NCBI GenBank assembly: GCA_030848705.1
Contig: JAUIZM010000018.1
Location: forward strand, 806,001 to 870,000
Direction of reading: 5' to 3'
Source of the DNA: Heracleum sosnowskyi
Taxonomy: Eukaryota > Streptophyta > Magnoliopsida > Apiales > Apiaceae
Length of the DNA stretch: 64,000 bases
Within the stretch, counting starts at the first letter, position 1. Every line of letters starts with the position of its first letter. Under the pieces are notes generated by a model, which made no database searches, was not told where the DNA came from, and saw nothing but the letters and a program-made list of their open reading frames with translations. Shown here piece after piece: positions 38,448 through 49,657 of this stretch. The translations under genes and the position numbers were made by a program.

Positions 38448-41174
38448 TGTATAATAAATTGGTATTTTTTGTCAAAATTTTTAAAACGGGTATTTTTATC
38501 TCCGAATATAAAAATAAGTGGTATTTTTGACCCTTACCCGTTTTTTGATAATCAAGGTGTTAAGAAAAACTCCAAATAAATTTTATATTATATTTAATTA
38601 GAAAAATGCTAAAATACCCGAATTATATCTTAATACGTAATTTCCAAATTTCAGATGACATCCTGATTGATTATACATAAGATGAATCTAATGTCCCATC
38701 ATTCTTGAGCTATTTATGAGAGAAGATCTATTTAAAACATTTTAAGGCGTATTCATCAAATCTCCAGAGAAGATGGTACCGGAGGTGGTATTGTATTACC
38801 ACTCAACTTTTAAAAACTTCATAAAAATATTAATTAAATGATATCATATTTTTAGAGATTTTCTAAATATTAGAATTAAATAATTTATAATTTTTAAAAT
38901 TATCAAATGCCTTTAAATCTCTTGATATAGTATCATCCTAAATTTGTATTTGCTCCGGAAACAATTTTATTAGAAACTAAATTTATACTACTCACGATTG
39001 TCCACTCAACTTTTCCAATATTAAGGGTGAGAATTCGATTCACCTTTCACCAAGTATTATTTGTGGGAGTGAGCGGTTATTTATCAAAAAAAAAATTGAT
39101 TTATTTAACAATCGTGATCTTGAGTTTCGGATCTGTAATTTACTTTTATTTTCTCTTGCGTCTCCATTTGCCTAAGCGTTTACTCCTTTTTATCCAAATA
39201 TATAAATAAAATGGTTAACTTAAAACAAAATAGAAAATCAAATACAATTGTTCGAATTATTGTTGTACTCCCTCTGTTCGATTTGAAAATTTCAGTTCTC
39301 TTAAATAAAATCGATGTGTCATAAATCATGACAGTGTACTGTATTAAAAGTTGTAGTTAAAAACAAAATGGAGGACAATCGAAACAAATTAAAAAAAAAA
39401 CCGCAATTACAAATCTGAGCATGATTTAAGACATTATAAAGTACAGTTGAATCTCGATTAATTAATAATCGATAAAATAATAATTTCGTTAAAATAATAT
39501 TTTTTTTCGATCCTAATATAATAGAAATAATATATTTTTATTTTCGATAAAATAATAAAATTGATAAAATAATATTTTCTTCCGGTCCCGACGTGCAACA
39601 ATTATTCAAGAGCGCACAGTTAGTTAGGTACTTTTGTCATAGATTTGGTACTCTTTTTTCATAGATTTTAATGTTCCCGTTAGCCAATAGTTAAAAATTT
39701 TTAACCTTGGATTTGCTTTTGCGAATCCCAATGTCGTTCTGTCAGCTGCTAGTGCTCCGGTACTCTTTTCTTTCTGTTGAACTGTAGAAGCATTATCTCT
39801 CATTTTAAAAAGTATTTTTATTTATAAATACATATTTTTATTGAAATTAAAACTAAATTATTTACATCGTTTCTAAAAGTAAAATTAGAATCGAAGATGT
39901 GCATAAAATTATTTTAATTCCAATCTCAATAAAAGACATACACCTATATAAAGCAAGCAGGGGGTGCATATTAACTCCCTTGAAATATCTTTTCTATTAA
40001 GTTCCAATTTTTCAAAATAATTTCAATTAATTATAATTAATTTTTTTAAATACATGAATTGATTCAATTTTCAGAATTCGAGTAATTGTTGATTAATTTT
40101 TAATTTATTGATTAATCTCTATCCGGTACCTAAATTAATTAGTTATATTTTCAAATTATTACAATCATGCTAAGAACTCCAGACTCATTTGAAAAATTGT
40201 TACTACATATTTTCTTTGGTCCTTTTTATTTTTCATGTAACGGATTTTCGACATGTATTAAAATATTTTAGTCATATAATTAAAATTAATGATTTATAAT
40301 ATTTTCGAAACAAATTATAGAATCTAATTTTTCTTTTCATTACTCATCTTTAAAATTATGTTTTCCAATTTTTGTTTGTGTTTATCCAATCTGCAATATT
40401 AAAATAATATTATATAAACTTATATCAAGAAGTTTTAAGTCATTTTATACTAAGTTAAAAAATGTATGTGTGTCTAGTAATTGAGAAAAATATGAAGTTA
40501 AAAAAATAATTTAAGGTTAAAAGTTGGTTATTCAAGGAAAAAAAAGAGAAAAGATGAATACTTCCATCATACCGCCCAAAAACGAAAGACTAAAAAATTA
40601 TAAAAAAAGGTTATTTTAGAAAAAAGAACAAAAATGACATTATACCGTATATCTAAATCAAGCAAAGGAAAGATGACATCATCGATACTGATTTATCATT
40701 TTGTCATTAAATTAATAATATTATCATCGATACTGATTTATCATTAAATTAATAATATTATCAATTCTTATGTCATCGTCTCAAGAAAAATTGATGATAT
40801 CACATTCCATTATTTCGTATCTTTTAATATTTTCTAAATAAATTCTTCTTTTACTAATAATATTGATAATAACTAATCATTTATCCTTTTGAGATAAATA
40901 TATTCTCTACTCTATTTCTTCTAACTAAAATCCATCATTTTTCTTGAAAAATTACGAGCAACTCCATTAACAAATCAATTAACTCTTCCAGCCAAGATAC
41001 ATAGTTTTATTTATCTTTTTTAATTAAAATATTTCATTTTTCAAAAATATCACGAATAACAATTAACAAATCATATTGTTAGAAATTCAAAACCTACAAA
41101 ATTAATGTCTTAAATTTTTTAATTCAAATTAGGTGAAAAAAATATGCATTATAAAAAAAATTCGTACATTACAC
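38448..41174. other. AT-rich intergenic DNA with MITE fragments
   Basis: No gene is supported. Recognisable pieces: a Stowaway-like left end (CTCCCTCTGTTCGATTTG at about 39,270), a truncated member of the CTCGATAAAT MITE family (about 39,445-39,590, GTACAGTTGAATCTCGATTA), and a short tandem repeat at about 40,690-40,765 (CATCGATACTGATTTATCAT twice). Confidence 0.5.
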
Positions 41175-41552
41175 AAGTTCTAGTTTAGTATATAACTAGC
41201 TTTATAGCCCGTGCGAGGCACGGGCAAGCCCTAGTTATGTTTAGTTGCTTGAGATTTGGATGCACACTAAAAATGCAAATACCTGTTGTATTGTGAGCGC
41301 ACTTTTCTGATTTCTCTGTTATGTTTGCATGCTGTTATCTGTTGCAATGGATGAGCTCCTAAGCGCATTTCTTTGGCTTTTTCCCCGTACAGAAGAAGTA
41401 GTTTCTGGGCTCTTATCAAAAGTTCATTTTGTATTACTGACATCAATCAACTAATTGCCATACCTAAAATATTGAATAGATATATTGTATTAAGCAAATG
41501 CATCATAATTATTTTAGAACTTGAAAAATATCATACAATTCTATGTAAGATT
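41175..41552 (-). mobile_element. 3' part of a minus-strand Helitron (copy 1), cut by Copia
   Basis: Read on the - strand it ends GCCCGTGC-CTC-GCACGGGC, TATAAAG, CTAG (41199-41196), then T. About 375 bases are repeated at 43,290-43,673 with about ten mismatches, including 21 bases of the flank beyond the terminus. It is interrupted at 41,553 by the TG start of a Copia LTR. Confidence 0.7.
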
Positions 41553-42576
41553 TGTTAGGAATATGTTGTTCTTGATGATAATTATAAAACACTTAGTAGA
41601 TTTTGTATTAAGTCATTTTGTAACTGTCAACGGAATGGTATGCTTTGCAGCTTTCGTTGACAGGTAGCTCATCAACGAAATGAGTGATGTAGCAATTACA
41701 TTGTACAATACTTTACAGTTTGATATGCATTTGGTTGTAGGTATTAGATAGGTTTTCTAAGTCATGTTGACTAAGTACTAGATAGGCAAAATAGGTTGGT
41801 TAATTGTAAATATATTATGTTTTATAATTTTGCCTAAGTGAAGACATGTCAATGGTATGAAGATTACTCTGTCAACGGTATGAAGTTTACTCATCAACGA
41901 AATGAAGATTACCCATCAACGAAATGAAGAATAAAGCTATCAACGAAACACATCTCCCTGCTATCAACGAATCATTATTACTTTTCTGAATAGTTGACAA
42001 AGTGATAGTGACAGTTTTCTGACAGATCAAGAGGAGATGTGGAAGTGTACTTTGCATTGGAAGCCATCAAAATGGTCATTGGAAATAAGGAAACATTCCA
42101 ATTTCCAATTAGGTTCTTGAGTGTGATCATAATAAGCATTAAGACAAAAGCCAAGATCTCCAAAGACCATTGGACAAAAGGGATGAAAAGCAAGCTACTG
42201 AAAGTTACTTTTAGTTTAATTTAGAGTAGCCAAAAATAGCATTGTAAACTTGGGTTATATAACCAAGTGTAGCCGTTCATTTTAAAATATAGAAGAGTGA
42301 GATAAAATTAGTTTGTATTAGCTTCTTTAAAAGAGCACTCTCACTCTCAATCAAGAACTGAGCAGCTGTGATACTTTTGTAACACAGATTATTTCCGCAA
42401 TAAAAATTATCTCAGTTGGATCCTCAAAACATCCAACTGAAATTTTATATTTGTTTGTGTTTTAATTTTCAGTACTGTTTCATTCGAAAGTTGTTTTAAG
42501 TTTAGAAATATCTAGAATTGTATTCAACCCCCCCCCCCCCCCTTCTACAATTCTGTTAGGCTATTTGGGATTAACA
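41553..42576 (+). repeat. Copia 5' LTR (1,024 bp)
   Basis: Begins TGTTAGGAATATG and ends GGGATTAACA, with short inverted TGTTA…TAACA ends. It is directly followed by a primer-binding site. It includes TATA-like TTGGGTTATATAACC (about 42,250) and a 15-C run at 42,528-42,542. The matching 3' LTR is absent from this locus. Confidence 0.8.
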
Positions 42577-42590
42577 ATTGGTATCAGAGC
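42577..42590 (+). other. Copia primer-binding site (initiator tRNA-Met)
   Basis: TTGGTATCAGAGC lies directly after the LTR end and matches the standard plant Copia primer site complementary to the 3' end of initiator tRNA-Met. Confidence 0.85.
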
Positions 42591-42639
42591 AAGCTTCTAA
42601 CATACAAGAAGTTTAAAGATCAAGGCCAAAACAGTAACC

Positions 42640-43314
42640 ATGGTGAAGAAGGATGCAGGTGTGAAGATACCAGTTCTAGATAAGGACAATTACTTTCACT
42701 GGAAAGTAAAGATGCATCTACATCTCATGTCTATGGATGAGAGATATGTAGACTGCATTGAGAAAGGTCCACACGTTCCCATGAAGTTTGCATCTAGAGT
42801 TGGACTGCCAGATGATGCTCCTGATGTAGAAATTCCAAAACCTGTCTCAGAATGGACTATTGAAGATGTTGCAGAAGTCCATAAAGATAAAAGAACCATG
42901 AACATTCTGTTTAATGGTTTGGAGCAAGAGATGTTTGACAATGTCATAAACTGTACAACCTCTAAAGAAGTATGGGTCACTGATAGAACACTTTGTGAAG
43001 GAACTGAGCAAGTTAGGGAGAACAAAATGCAACTCCTTATACAACAATATGAGCATTTTCATTTTAAAGCTGGTGAAATCCTAAATGACACGTTTAGTAG
43101 GTTTCAAAAGCTTTTGAATGGATTAAAGTTGTTTGGGAGGATCTATCAAACCAAGGATTCAAACCTTAAATTTCTTAGAGCTCTTCCAAAAGAATGGAAG
43201 CCTATGACTGTTTCTCTGAGAAACACTCAAGAGTACAAAGACTACACTCTTGAAAGGCTTTATGGAACCCTAAAGACATATGAAATGGAAAGTTCTAGTT
43301 TAGTATATAACTAA
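42640..43314 (+). pseudogene. Copia gag, truncated at its 3' end
   Basis: A 224-codon frame begins MVKKDAGVKIPVLDKDNYFH and contains a Copia gag (UBN2-type) region: FHWKVKMHLHLM, LFNGLEQEMFDNV, VWVTDRTLCEGTEQVRENKM and FLRALPKEWKPMTVSLRN. Retroelement homology ends near TYEMESS at about 43,289. The last codons come from the joined Helitron sequence. The zinc knuckle and all of pol are gone, so this element cannot move by itself. Confidence 0.85.
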
Positions 43315-45263
43315 CTTTATAGCCCGTGCGAGGCACGGGCATGCCCTAGTTATGTTTAGTTGCTTCAGATTTGGATGCACACTAAAAATGCAAATACCTG
43401 TTGTAATGTGAGCGCACTTTTCTGATTTCTCTGTTATGTTTGCATGTTGTTATCTGTTGCAATGGATGAGCTCCTAAGCGCATTTCTTTGGCTTTTTCCC
43501 CGTACAGAAGAAGTAGTTTATGGGCTCTTATCAAAAGTTCATTTTCTATTACTGACATCAATCAACTAATTGCCATAACTAAAATATTGAATAGATACAT
43601 TGTATTAAGCAAATGCATCATAATTATTTTAGAACTTGAAAAATATCATACAATTCTATATAAGATTCGATGGTGTGACAAAAGGAGTTGAAACTAAAGA
43701 AAGAGAACAAAAAGAACAAATTTATTAATAAGCTTTAAAAGGTACCAGAACCTTGAGCCTAGAGTAGTAAAAAATCTAGGTTATCTTTGTGTACCGTCCT
43801 TGGTTTCCTACTACTGATGCGACTGCACTTGTACCCGTGCAAGGCACGGGATCGCTCTAACCGACAGAACTTGATGTTATTTTGTGACGATATTTTCTAG
43901 TTCACGTCAGTTTAATTTTGCGATGATAAGTATTCTTCAGTTTGTTGTGGTGATTCTGCCACCAGTTTGAACTTGTTGGTGACACTGTGTGACACGGTTG
44001 ATAAGATTTGCAAGGAAGATCGGTTTGGTATTAGTCCGAAGAAGATTTTGTTCTTAGTTGAATGTATTTGATGATTAGTTTTATAAGCTAATTAATAATC
44101 AGATAGGAATTAGTTAAAGGTGTCAAATAAAGGCTCCATTTCGAAAGTACCAATACTCTCCGGTCTCCATAATTCTCTATAAGCGGTCGGAGTAGTATAA
44201 TTGTCCTTAATGCATGAGGTGGCGGGATTGAGATGCACACAAATTCGTATTCAAAAAAAACTGTTCGAACTGGTTAAAAAAATCGGAAAAAATCTGATTA
44301 AAAAAAGTCCACCTCAATTGGATCCAGCCTGCAGGCTTAAACGGATCACATATTTTTCACAAAACCCCGATCTGGTTCGAGCCGAATAAACCCAAATTTA
44401 ATCTCGATTTGGACGTAGTCTTGATCAGGATAAAAGTCCAATCCAAAAAGTTAGAATTTTCAATTAAATCTCGGATAAAAGCTTAAATTTTAATTAAATC
44501 CGAAAAAATAAAAAAAAGTTAAAGTTAAAGTTATCAATATCTAAAATAATTTGTAAAAATCCGATTTGGCCCCTCCTGACCCGACCCTATCTACAGGTAT
44601 AAATATTTTAGAGGAAATTTGTCTCGATTTAAAAAAAGCCCGGCCTCCTATCGGATATCGAAAAATCCGACCTGAATCCGGATAACGTTCATCTCTATTC
44701 AGGGTAACAACTATAGAGGTGATTATATTATTACTTATATTATCTGATATGTATGAACATAGTTGAGACAAAATGATTACTATTTTGTATTATTTTGTAT
44801 TATTGGATGCTCGGACTAAAAAGTGATATTATGTGACTAAAAATGCATTTGTACTTTGTCTTAAAATTGTGAATACAAAGGAAGAAACATAATTAAATTT
44901 AATTAAAGAGATACGTGTCTATTGGATATACTTTATACCAATAACCACTTTTATTAATAATCAGACAAATGAAATTATCATGAAAGAATCTTGAATAAAA
45001 ACTAAAGTGTAAAATAATATTTGTGAAAGACATTACCATACTAATGGGTTTTATACCACAACAAAAAAGCCCAAGTAGCTCAATGGTTAAATTGGTGACT
45101 TGAAATTCTTAGTAATTAGTATTGAAGTGTCTTAGGTTCGATTCCCATCAAGATGAAAATTTTCTTACATTTTTATAACAGTTGACTTTGGAGGGGCAGT
45201 TATGTAATTTCAAGTTGTTGAATAAAATGTTTCACAAAGTCCTTGTTGCAGTATAATATATAA
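43311..45263 (-). mobile_element. Minus-strand Helitron (copy 2 of the 3' region)
   Basis: The 3' end on the - strand has the GCCCGTGC-CTC-GCACGGGC stem-loop and TATAAAG, then TTAG (a mutated CTAG) at 43314-43311. The probable 5' end is at about 45,263, where TTATATATTATACTGCAACA on the - strand directly follows the CTAG of the next Helitron. Contents: a hairpin CCCGTGC-CTT-GCACGGG at about 43,835 without a proper CTRR, a hAT-like patch at about 44,210-44,700 rich in AAATCCGA words, and a tRNA-like module at 45,074. Boundaries are partly inferred. Confidence 0.5.
45074..45148 (+). other. tRNA-like A/B-box module near Helitron 5' end
   Basis: TAGCTCAATGGTTAA (A-box-like), then, about 59 bases later, AGGTTCGATTCCC (B-box-like). 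The spacing would allow a long variable arm. It is antisense to the minus-strand Helitron and about 115-190 bases from its presumed 5' end. No acceptor stem pairing seen. Confidence 0.55.
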
Positions 45264-46148
45264 CTAGCGTAACAGCCCGTGCAAGGCACGGGCCTGCATA
45301 GAGATGTCAATAATTTTTATCGTGAAAAAGTTGGTCGTGATCGATTTATTAGATTAAGGATTGTGTAGTCTAAGTTTGAGAACGTAAAATGAGAAGTATG
45401 GTTCATGCATAGTGAGGAGTAAAGAATTTTTTTGACGAATAGTGTAATTACTTTGAATCACAAACGTAACTATGCCAAGGCTCTAAGACTTGTTTATAGT
45501 GACTATTATTGATTTTGAGACCAGATTGAAATAATGTAGAATTTGAAGCACGAATGTACTATTGTTCTTCTTGTGATTATAAGCAGGTTTACCTGTGTTT
45601 TGTGTGTCAGAGAAAGGATAGTTTGTAGATTGGTAATTTGCGTTAGAGAGCGGTTGTTATATGTTTTTCGGGAATTGATTGGTTTTTTTTTTTGCAATAT
45701 AGGTTATGAATAGGTTATATGCATGCAATGTTATTGTAATATAATCGAACATGCATGAATGAGATATAGGATTTTAAAAAGAAGCTGAAGGCCGACGCAT
45801 CTTTGCACACCCTCACATCACCCAAGTTTGTGATAAACACCTTGGGAGATGAACACCTATTACAGTTTGGAGTATTCATGTCACCTATTTGTTTTTGGTT
45901 TTTTACTTGGGAACTGATTCTGCACTCCTCTCATGTGTTCATCTTTATATTAAATTATATTAACACACTTAGTAAATGCATTAAGAATGTGTTTGGAATA
46001 TCGTTTTACAGTTACACATTTTAATCCAATTTATTACTATATATTAAACCTCAACACAAGGGCAAAAATTTCCAATTAAATGGTCGTCACAAAAATGTCA
46101 CTCATATATTATTATGCAAAAATATATTAATAGTTGTTAGTACAAAGA

Positions 46149-46206
46149 AACAAACCTCCAATCTCCTTCTAAGATGTTCATGGGTTTAACCACTATTCTA
46201 CATGCC
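46149..46206 (-). other. tRNA-like module in left arm
   Basis: Reverse complement carries a degenerate TAGAATAGTGGTTAAACCC A-box region, then GGAGGTTTG where the right arm has GGAGGTTCGAATC. It is the decayed partner of the modules at 48,203 and 48,500. Confidence 0.5.
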
Positions 46207-46355
46207 TGTTTGAGTTTACTTCAAAAAATTTATTAGATAATCCACGTCTTTCTTCTCTTATCTTATATTATTTTTACTTTGATGTTTAAATAAATAAAAT
46301 ATTGGTTTGTATTATTTATATAAATCAGTTTTTCTTTTCATCTTTTCGTAATTTT

Positions 46356-46506
46356 GGTCAAAAAATTTATTTTCCGGACACCCCAACCGGTATCACGCCA
46401 GACCCTAGAGTGCAGGAAGAATACCCCACGCTCCCATGAATCAAACCTTGAATGCTTTGGTCAATAACCAGTGCTCTCACCAACTCATCTACAGGCCCAG
46501 AGGCTT
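46356..46506 (-). mobile_element. tRNA-derived SINE
   Basis: On the - strand: GAAGCCTCTGGGCCTGTAG, an A-box-like TAGATGAGTTGGTGAGAGCA, and about 44 bases later a B-box-like AAGGTTTGATTC, then a body ending GGGGTGTCCGGAAAATAAA. Direct repeats flank it (CTTTTCGTAATTTT at 46,342-46,355 and CTTTTTGTAATTTT at 46,507-46,520). The opposite arm of the inverted repeat (about 48,120-48,135) has a single uninterrupted copy of that target, i.e. an empty site. Length (151 bp) suits a plant SINE. Confidence 0.7.
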
Positions 46507-46969
46507 CTTTTTGTAATTTTATATACCTATATATTCAATCACTGAATTTTATTACAGTTGTATGTTTTCGATTAAATATATATTAATTATGTTGTTTAAA
46601 ATTCATACTTTTATATTATATATCTTTATTATACTTTATTTGAATTAAACTAATTATTCATACATAAAATATACTATTGAAATTCGACCTAATATAAGAA
46701 ATATTGTATATGTTGTAGAGGATGTCGTCAAGGACCCACAAACCCTATTTAGAATTTCATTTTATCAAAATGATTATATGACATTACGAATCAATTTAAT
46801 GTATTCTATAAAGTTCTATTATTATTAGGAAAGATTATACTTTTTTTTAACATCGTACAATAATTTTTGGAATACAATTTGAAATTCTATTTTCAAAACT
46901 TGTAATTTTCAATTTTCCCAAACTTTATCGTCTACTAACAGTCTGACTGATCATTATGTAATTATATAG

Positions 46970-47648
46970 TAGGGCTGATCATTCGGTTAAAAACCGAACC
47001 GAATTAGAAAAACCGAAAATCCGAAATATCGATTTTGTGAAACCGAACCGAACCGAAGTTTTACTAAAACCGAACCGAAAACCGAACCGAAATAATTCGG
47101 TTTTTCGGTTCGGTTTATAAAAAAACCGAAATTTAAAAACATTTTTTTTAAAATTATTAATTATTATTAAATAGTAAAATTATTTATAATCAATTACCTT
47201 TTCAGCTAAAATACATGGCTTTTTCAAACAAAATTCCCGCTTTTTCTGAAAAAAATAAAGAGAATTACACTTTTTCAATTAAAATATGTTACTTTTTCTA
47301 TTTTTCCGTACTAAACTACTTTCTTTTTCAAAAATATCACGGACAAATCCTTACTTATTTATTTTAATACCTATTAAAACATAAAAGTAACAATTATTAC
47401 AAACAATCTGTGCATCGCACGGGTTTTAAACTAATATATATATAATTTTAAAAAACATATAAAAATATTTCGGTTTTTCGGTTTTTAACCGAACCATAAT
47501 TCTGAAAACCGAACCGAACCGATTTTATTTCGGTTTAATCCGAAAAACCGAAATAACCGAAATCTTTGAAAAAACTCAATCCAAACCGAACCGAAATATT
47601 TCGGTTCGGATCGGTTTTTCGGTTTCGGTTCGGTTTTGCTCAGCCCTA
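46970..47648. mobile_element. hAT MITE, AACCGAACCGAA-rich, with nested Helitron tail
   Basis: Perfect terminal inverted repeats TAGGGCTGA…TCAGCCCTA, and a perfect 8-base target duplication TTATATAG (46,962-46,969 and 47,649-47,656), the hAT hallmark. Subterminal parts are arrays of CCGAACCGAA. The AT-rich centre is a separate insertion ending in a Helitron terminus at 47,434. Confidence 0.82.
47130..47434 (+). mobile_element. Short Helitron nested in hAT MITE
   Basis: The 3' end has CTGTGC-AT-CGCACGGG-type stem-loop sequence, TTTTAAA and CTAA (47431-47434), then T. Words such as AATCAATTACCTTTTCAGC, ATTTTTCCGTACTAAA and AAAAATATCACGGACAAA are shared with the Helitron at 48,695-49,657. The 5' end is not resolved (about 47,130-47,160). 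Confidence 0.5.
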
Positions 47649-48202
47649 TTATATAGTATGTAATATCCTATATTTTAAAAACTCACCCCGATTTTTGACA
47701 CGAACGTTACTGGGGTTGAAGGGGAGGGGGTTAGAAAGGTGAAAAAAATATAGATAAGTTAATAAAGAATGACATGTTACTTTAGAAAATGTTAACAAAT
47801 GAACAATACATTCTGGAAAAGAAAATTGTTAAGAAATGGATGCGACGAACAGAGTAGGTAGACGAATTTTTTGTATAATTTGAATGCTAATGTTCTTAGT
47901 TTAAAAATGATAGAAATAACTAATAATGAGAGATATAATGTGTATAATATTTCTTATATTAGATCGAATTTTAATAGTATATTTTATGCATGAATAATTA
48001 ATTTAATTCAAATAAAGTATAATATAAATTATGAATTATAATCAACATAATTAATATATATTAAATTGAAAACATACAACTGCAATAATATATAGTGATT
48101 GAATATATAGATATATAAAATTACGAAAAGGAAAAAAAATAATATAAGAGATAAAAGACGTGGGTTATCTAATAAGTTTTTTGAAATAAACTTAGAAAGT
48201 CA

Positions 48203-48261
48203 TGTAGCATAGTGGTTAAGCCCATGGATATCTTGGAAGGAGGTTGGAGGTTCGAATCTCT
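48203..48261 (+). other. tRNA-like A/B-box module, copy 1
   Basis: TAGCATAGTGGTTAAG followed 44 bases after its start by GGTTCGAATCTC: near-consensus Pol III A and B boxes at tRNA spacing. Flanks do not form an acceptor stem, so this is not a tRNA gene. Confidence 0.6.
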
Positions 48262-48499
48262 ATAGTAACACATTTATTAAAAAAAATTTGTATAATAATA
48301 TACGAGTGACATTTTTGCTATTTTTCAAAAAAAAAGGTAAAACGGTAATTTTGCTGAAAAGGAAAAAAGAAAAACAAATTTATATAAATAATTCAAACCA
48401 ACATTTTATTTATTCAATCATCAAAGTAAAAAAAAATATTATAAGAGATAAAAGACGTGGGTTATCTAATAAGTTTTTTGAAATAAACTCAAAAAGACA

Positions 48500-48558
48500 T
48501 GTAGCATAGTGGTTAAGCCCATGGATATCTTGGAAGGAGGTTGGAGGTTCGAATCTCT
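48500..48558 (+). other. tRNA-like A/B-box module, copy 2
   Basis: Nearly identical to the module at 48,203, produced by the local tandem duplication. About 140-190 bases from the reconstructed Helitron 5' region (excluding the nested insert), antisense to the Helitron. Confidence 0.6.
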
Positions 48559-48694
48559 GTAGTAACACATCTATTAAAATTTTTTTGTATAATAATATAC
48601 AAGTGGCATTTTTGTTATTTTTCAAAAGAAAAGGGTAAAACGGTAATTTCACGGCCATTTAATTGGCAACTTTTGCCCTTGTGTTGGCCTATTA

Positions 48695-49657
48695 TCAATA
48701 CTATTATATAATAGACGAAACATTAAAAGTTTGGTTGGTTGGTATGGTACGTTGTGATTTTACTTAATTAACCTTACTTTGGTTGGTCGGTATGGTACAT
48801 TGTGAGTTTACTTAATTGCCCTTAATTAACTGTACTTCATGTTTTTACTTAATTAACCTTACTTATTTATAGAAATATATTATTAAAAAATAATATTACC
48901 TATTTATAACCAATTACCTTTTTTAATTAAATATATCACGGGCAATTACCTTTTTTAACTAAAACATGTTAGTTTTTCTATTTTTTCTTACTAAAACCTC
49001 TTCTTTTCCAAAAATATCACGGACAAACATTTAATTATTTATTTTTAAATATATTTTAATATTATAATTATTTTTAAAAGTTTACCTATTTTCACATGTC
49101 TACTTATTTTTCTTAACAAATGCAATTACTAAAAATATTAAAATATAAATAATCAAATACCTATTTATAATCAATTATCTTTTCAGTTAAAACACATTAT
49201 ATATTTTTCTAACAAAATATCACCTTTTCTAAATATATCACAGGAAATTGTCTTTTACAATTTAATTTTTCTATTTTTCTCACTAAAATCCATTCTTTTT
49301 TCAAAAATATCACAGAAAACTTTTTACTTGTTTATTTTAAAACATATTTAAATACTTTTAATTATTAAATTTTAAAACCTTATTTTCCAAAAATATCACG
49401 GGCATTTACCTTTTTAAACTAAATATATGTTACATTTTTTATTTTTTCTTAATAAAACCCCTCATTTTCAAAAAATATAACAGGCAAATCCATACGTATT
49501 TATTTTAAAATCTGTTTTAATGTTTTTAATTAATTAAAAGTGTTTACCTATTTTAACATGCCTACTTATTTTTTGCACAATTACAATTAATAAAATTTTA
49601 AAAAATAATAACAAAATAACAATTAACAATCTGTGCATCGCACGGGTTTTAAGCTAG
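48695..49657 (+). mobile_element. Nested Helitron (963 bp) with clean ends
   Basis: Host A (48,694), TCAATACTATTATATAATAG…, 3' stem-loop with GTGCATCGCACGGG, TTTTAAG, CTAG (49654-49657), host T (49,658). Removing it restores an A/T target that continues the pattern of the opposite inverted-repeat arm. The interior is repeats of TTTTTCTATTTTTTCTTACT and AAAAATATCACGG; non-coding. Confidence 0.72.

Larger units (their letters stand above)
46025..46720 (+). repeat. Left arm of large inverted repeat
   Basis: From ACTATATATTAAACCTCAAC onward this arm is the reverse complement of about 47,935-48,687. Shared blocks include CAACACAAGGGCAAAA, CCAATTAAATGG, TTATTAGATAA-CCACGTCTTT and TTCAATCACTGAATTT-like sequence. 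It contains an extra SINE (46,356-46,506) absent from the other arm. A TC preceded by A at 46,025 could be a plus-strand Helitron start. Confidence 0.75.
47935..48687 (-). repeat. Right arm of large inverted repeat
   Basis: Reverse complement of the left arm at 46,050-46,720. It lacks the SINE and contains a tandem duplication of about 210 bases (48,141-48,351 and 48,436-48,650), each copy with a tRNA-like module. Confidence 0.75.

Noticed and set aside
42696..43062. Minus-strand frames opposite the Copia gag
   Set aside because: Antisense shadows of the gag frame without any domain.
43828..43850. Another CCCGTGC…GCACGGG hairpin as a Helitron terminus
   Set aside because: On neither strand is it followed at the right distance by CTRR and T. 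It may be a decayed end, but it is not supportable as a boundary.
47665..47875. Complete Stowaway MITE
   Set aside because: Only a right-end-like sequence (CGACGAACAGAGTAGG) is visible; no matching left end was found.
48203..48261. Functional tRNA gene
   Set aside because: A and B boxes are good, but flanks cannot pair into a seven-base acceptor stem and the anticodon arm is not convincing. The segment is duplicated as part of a transposon.
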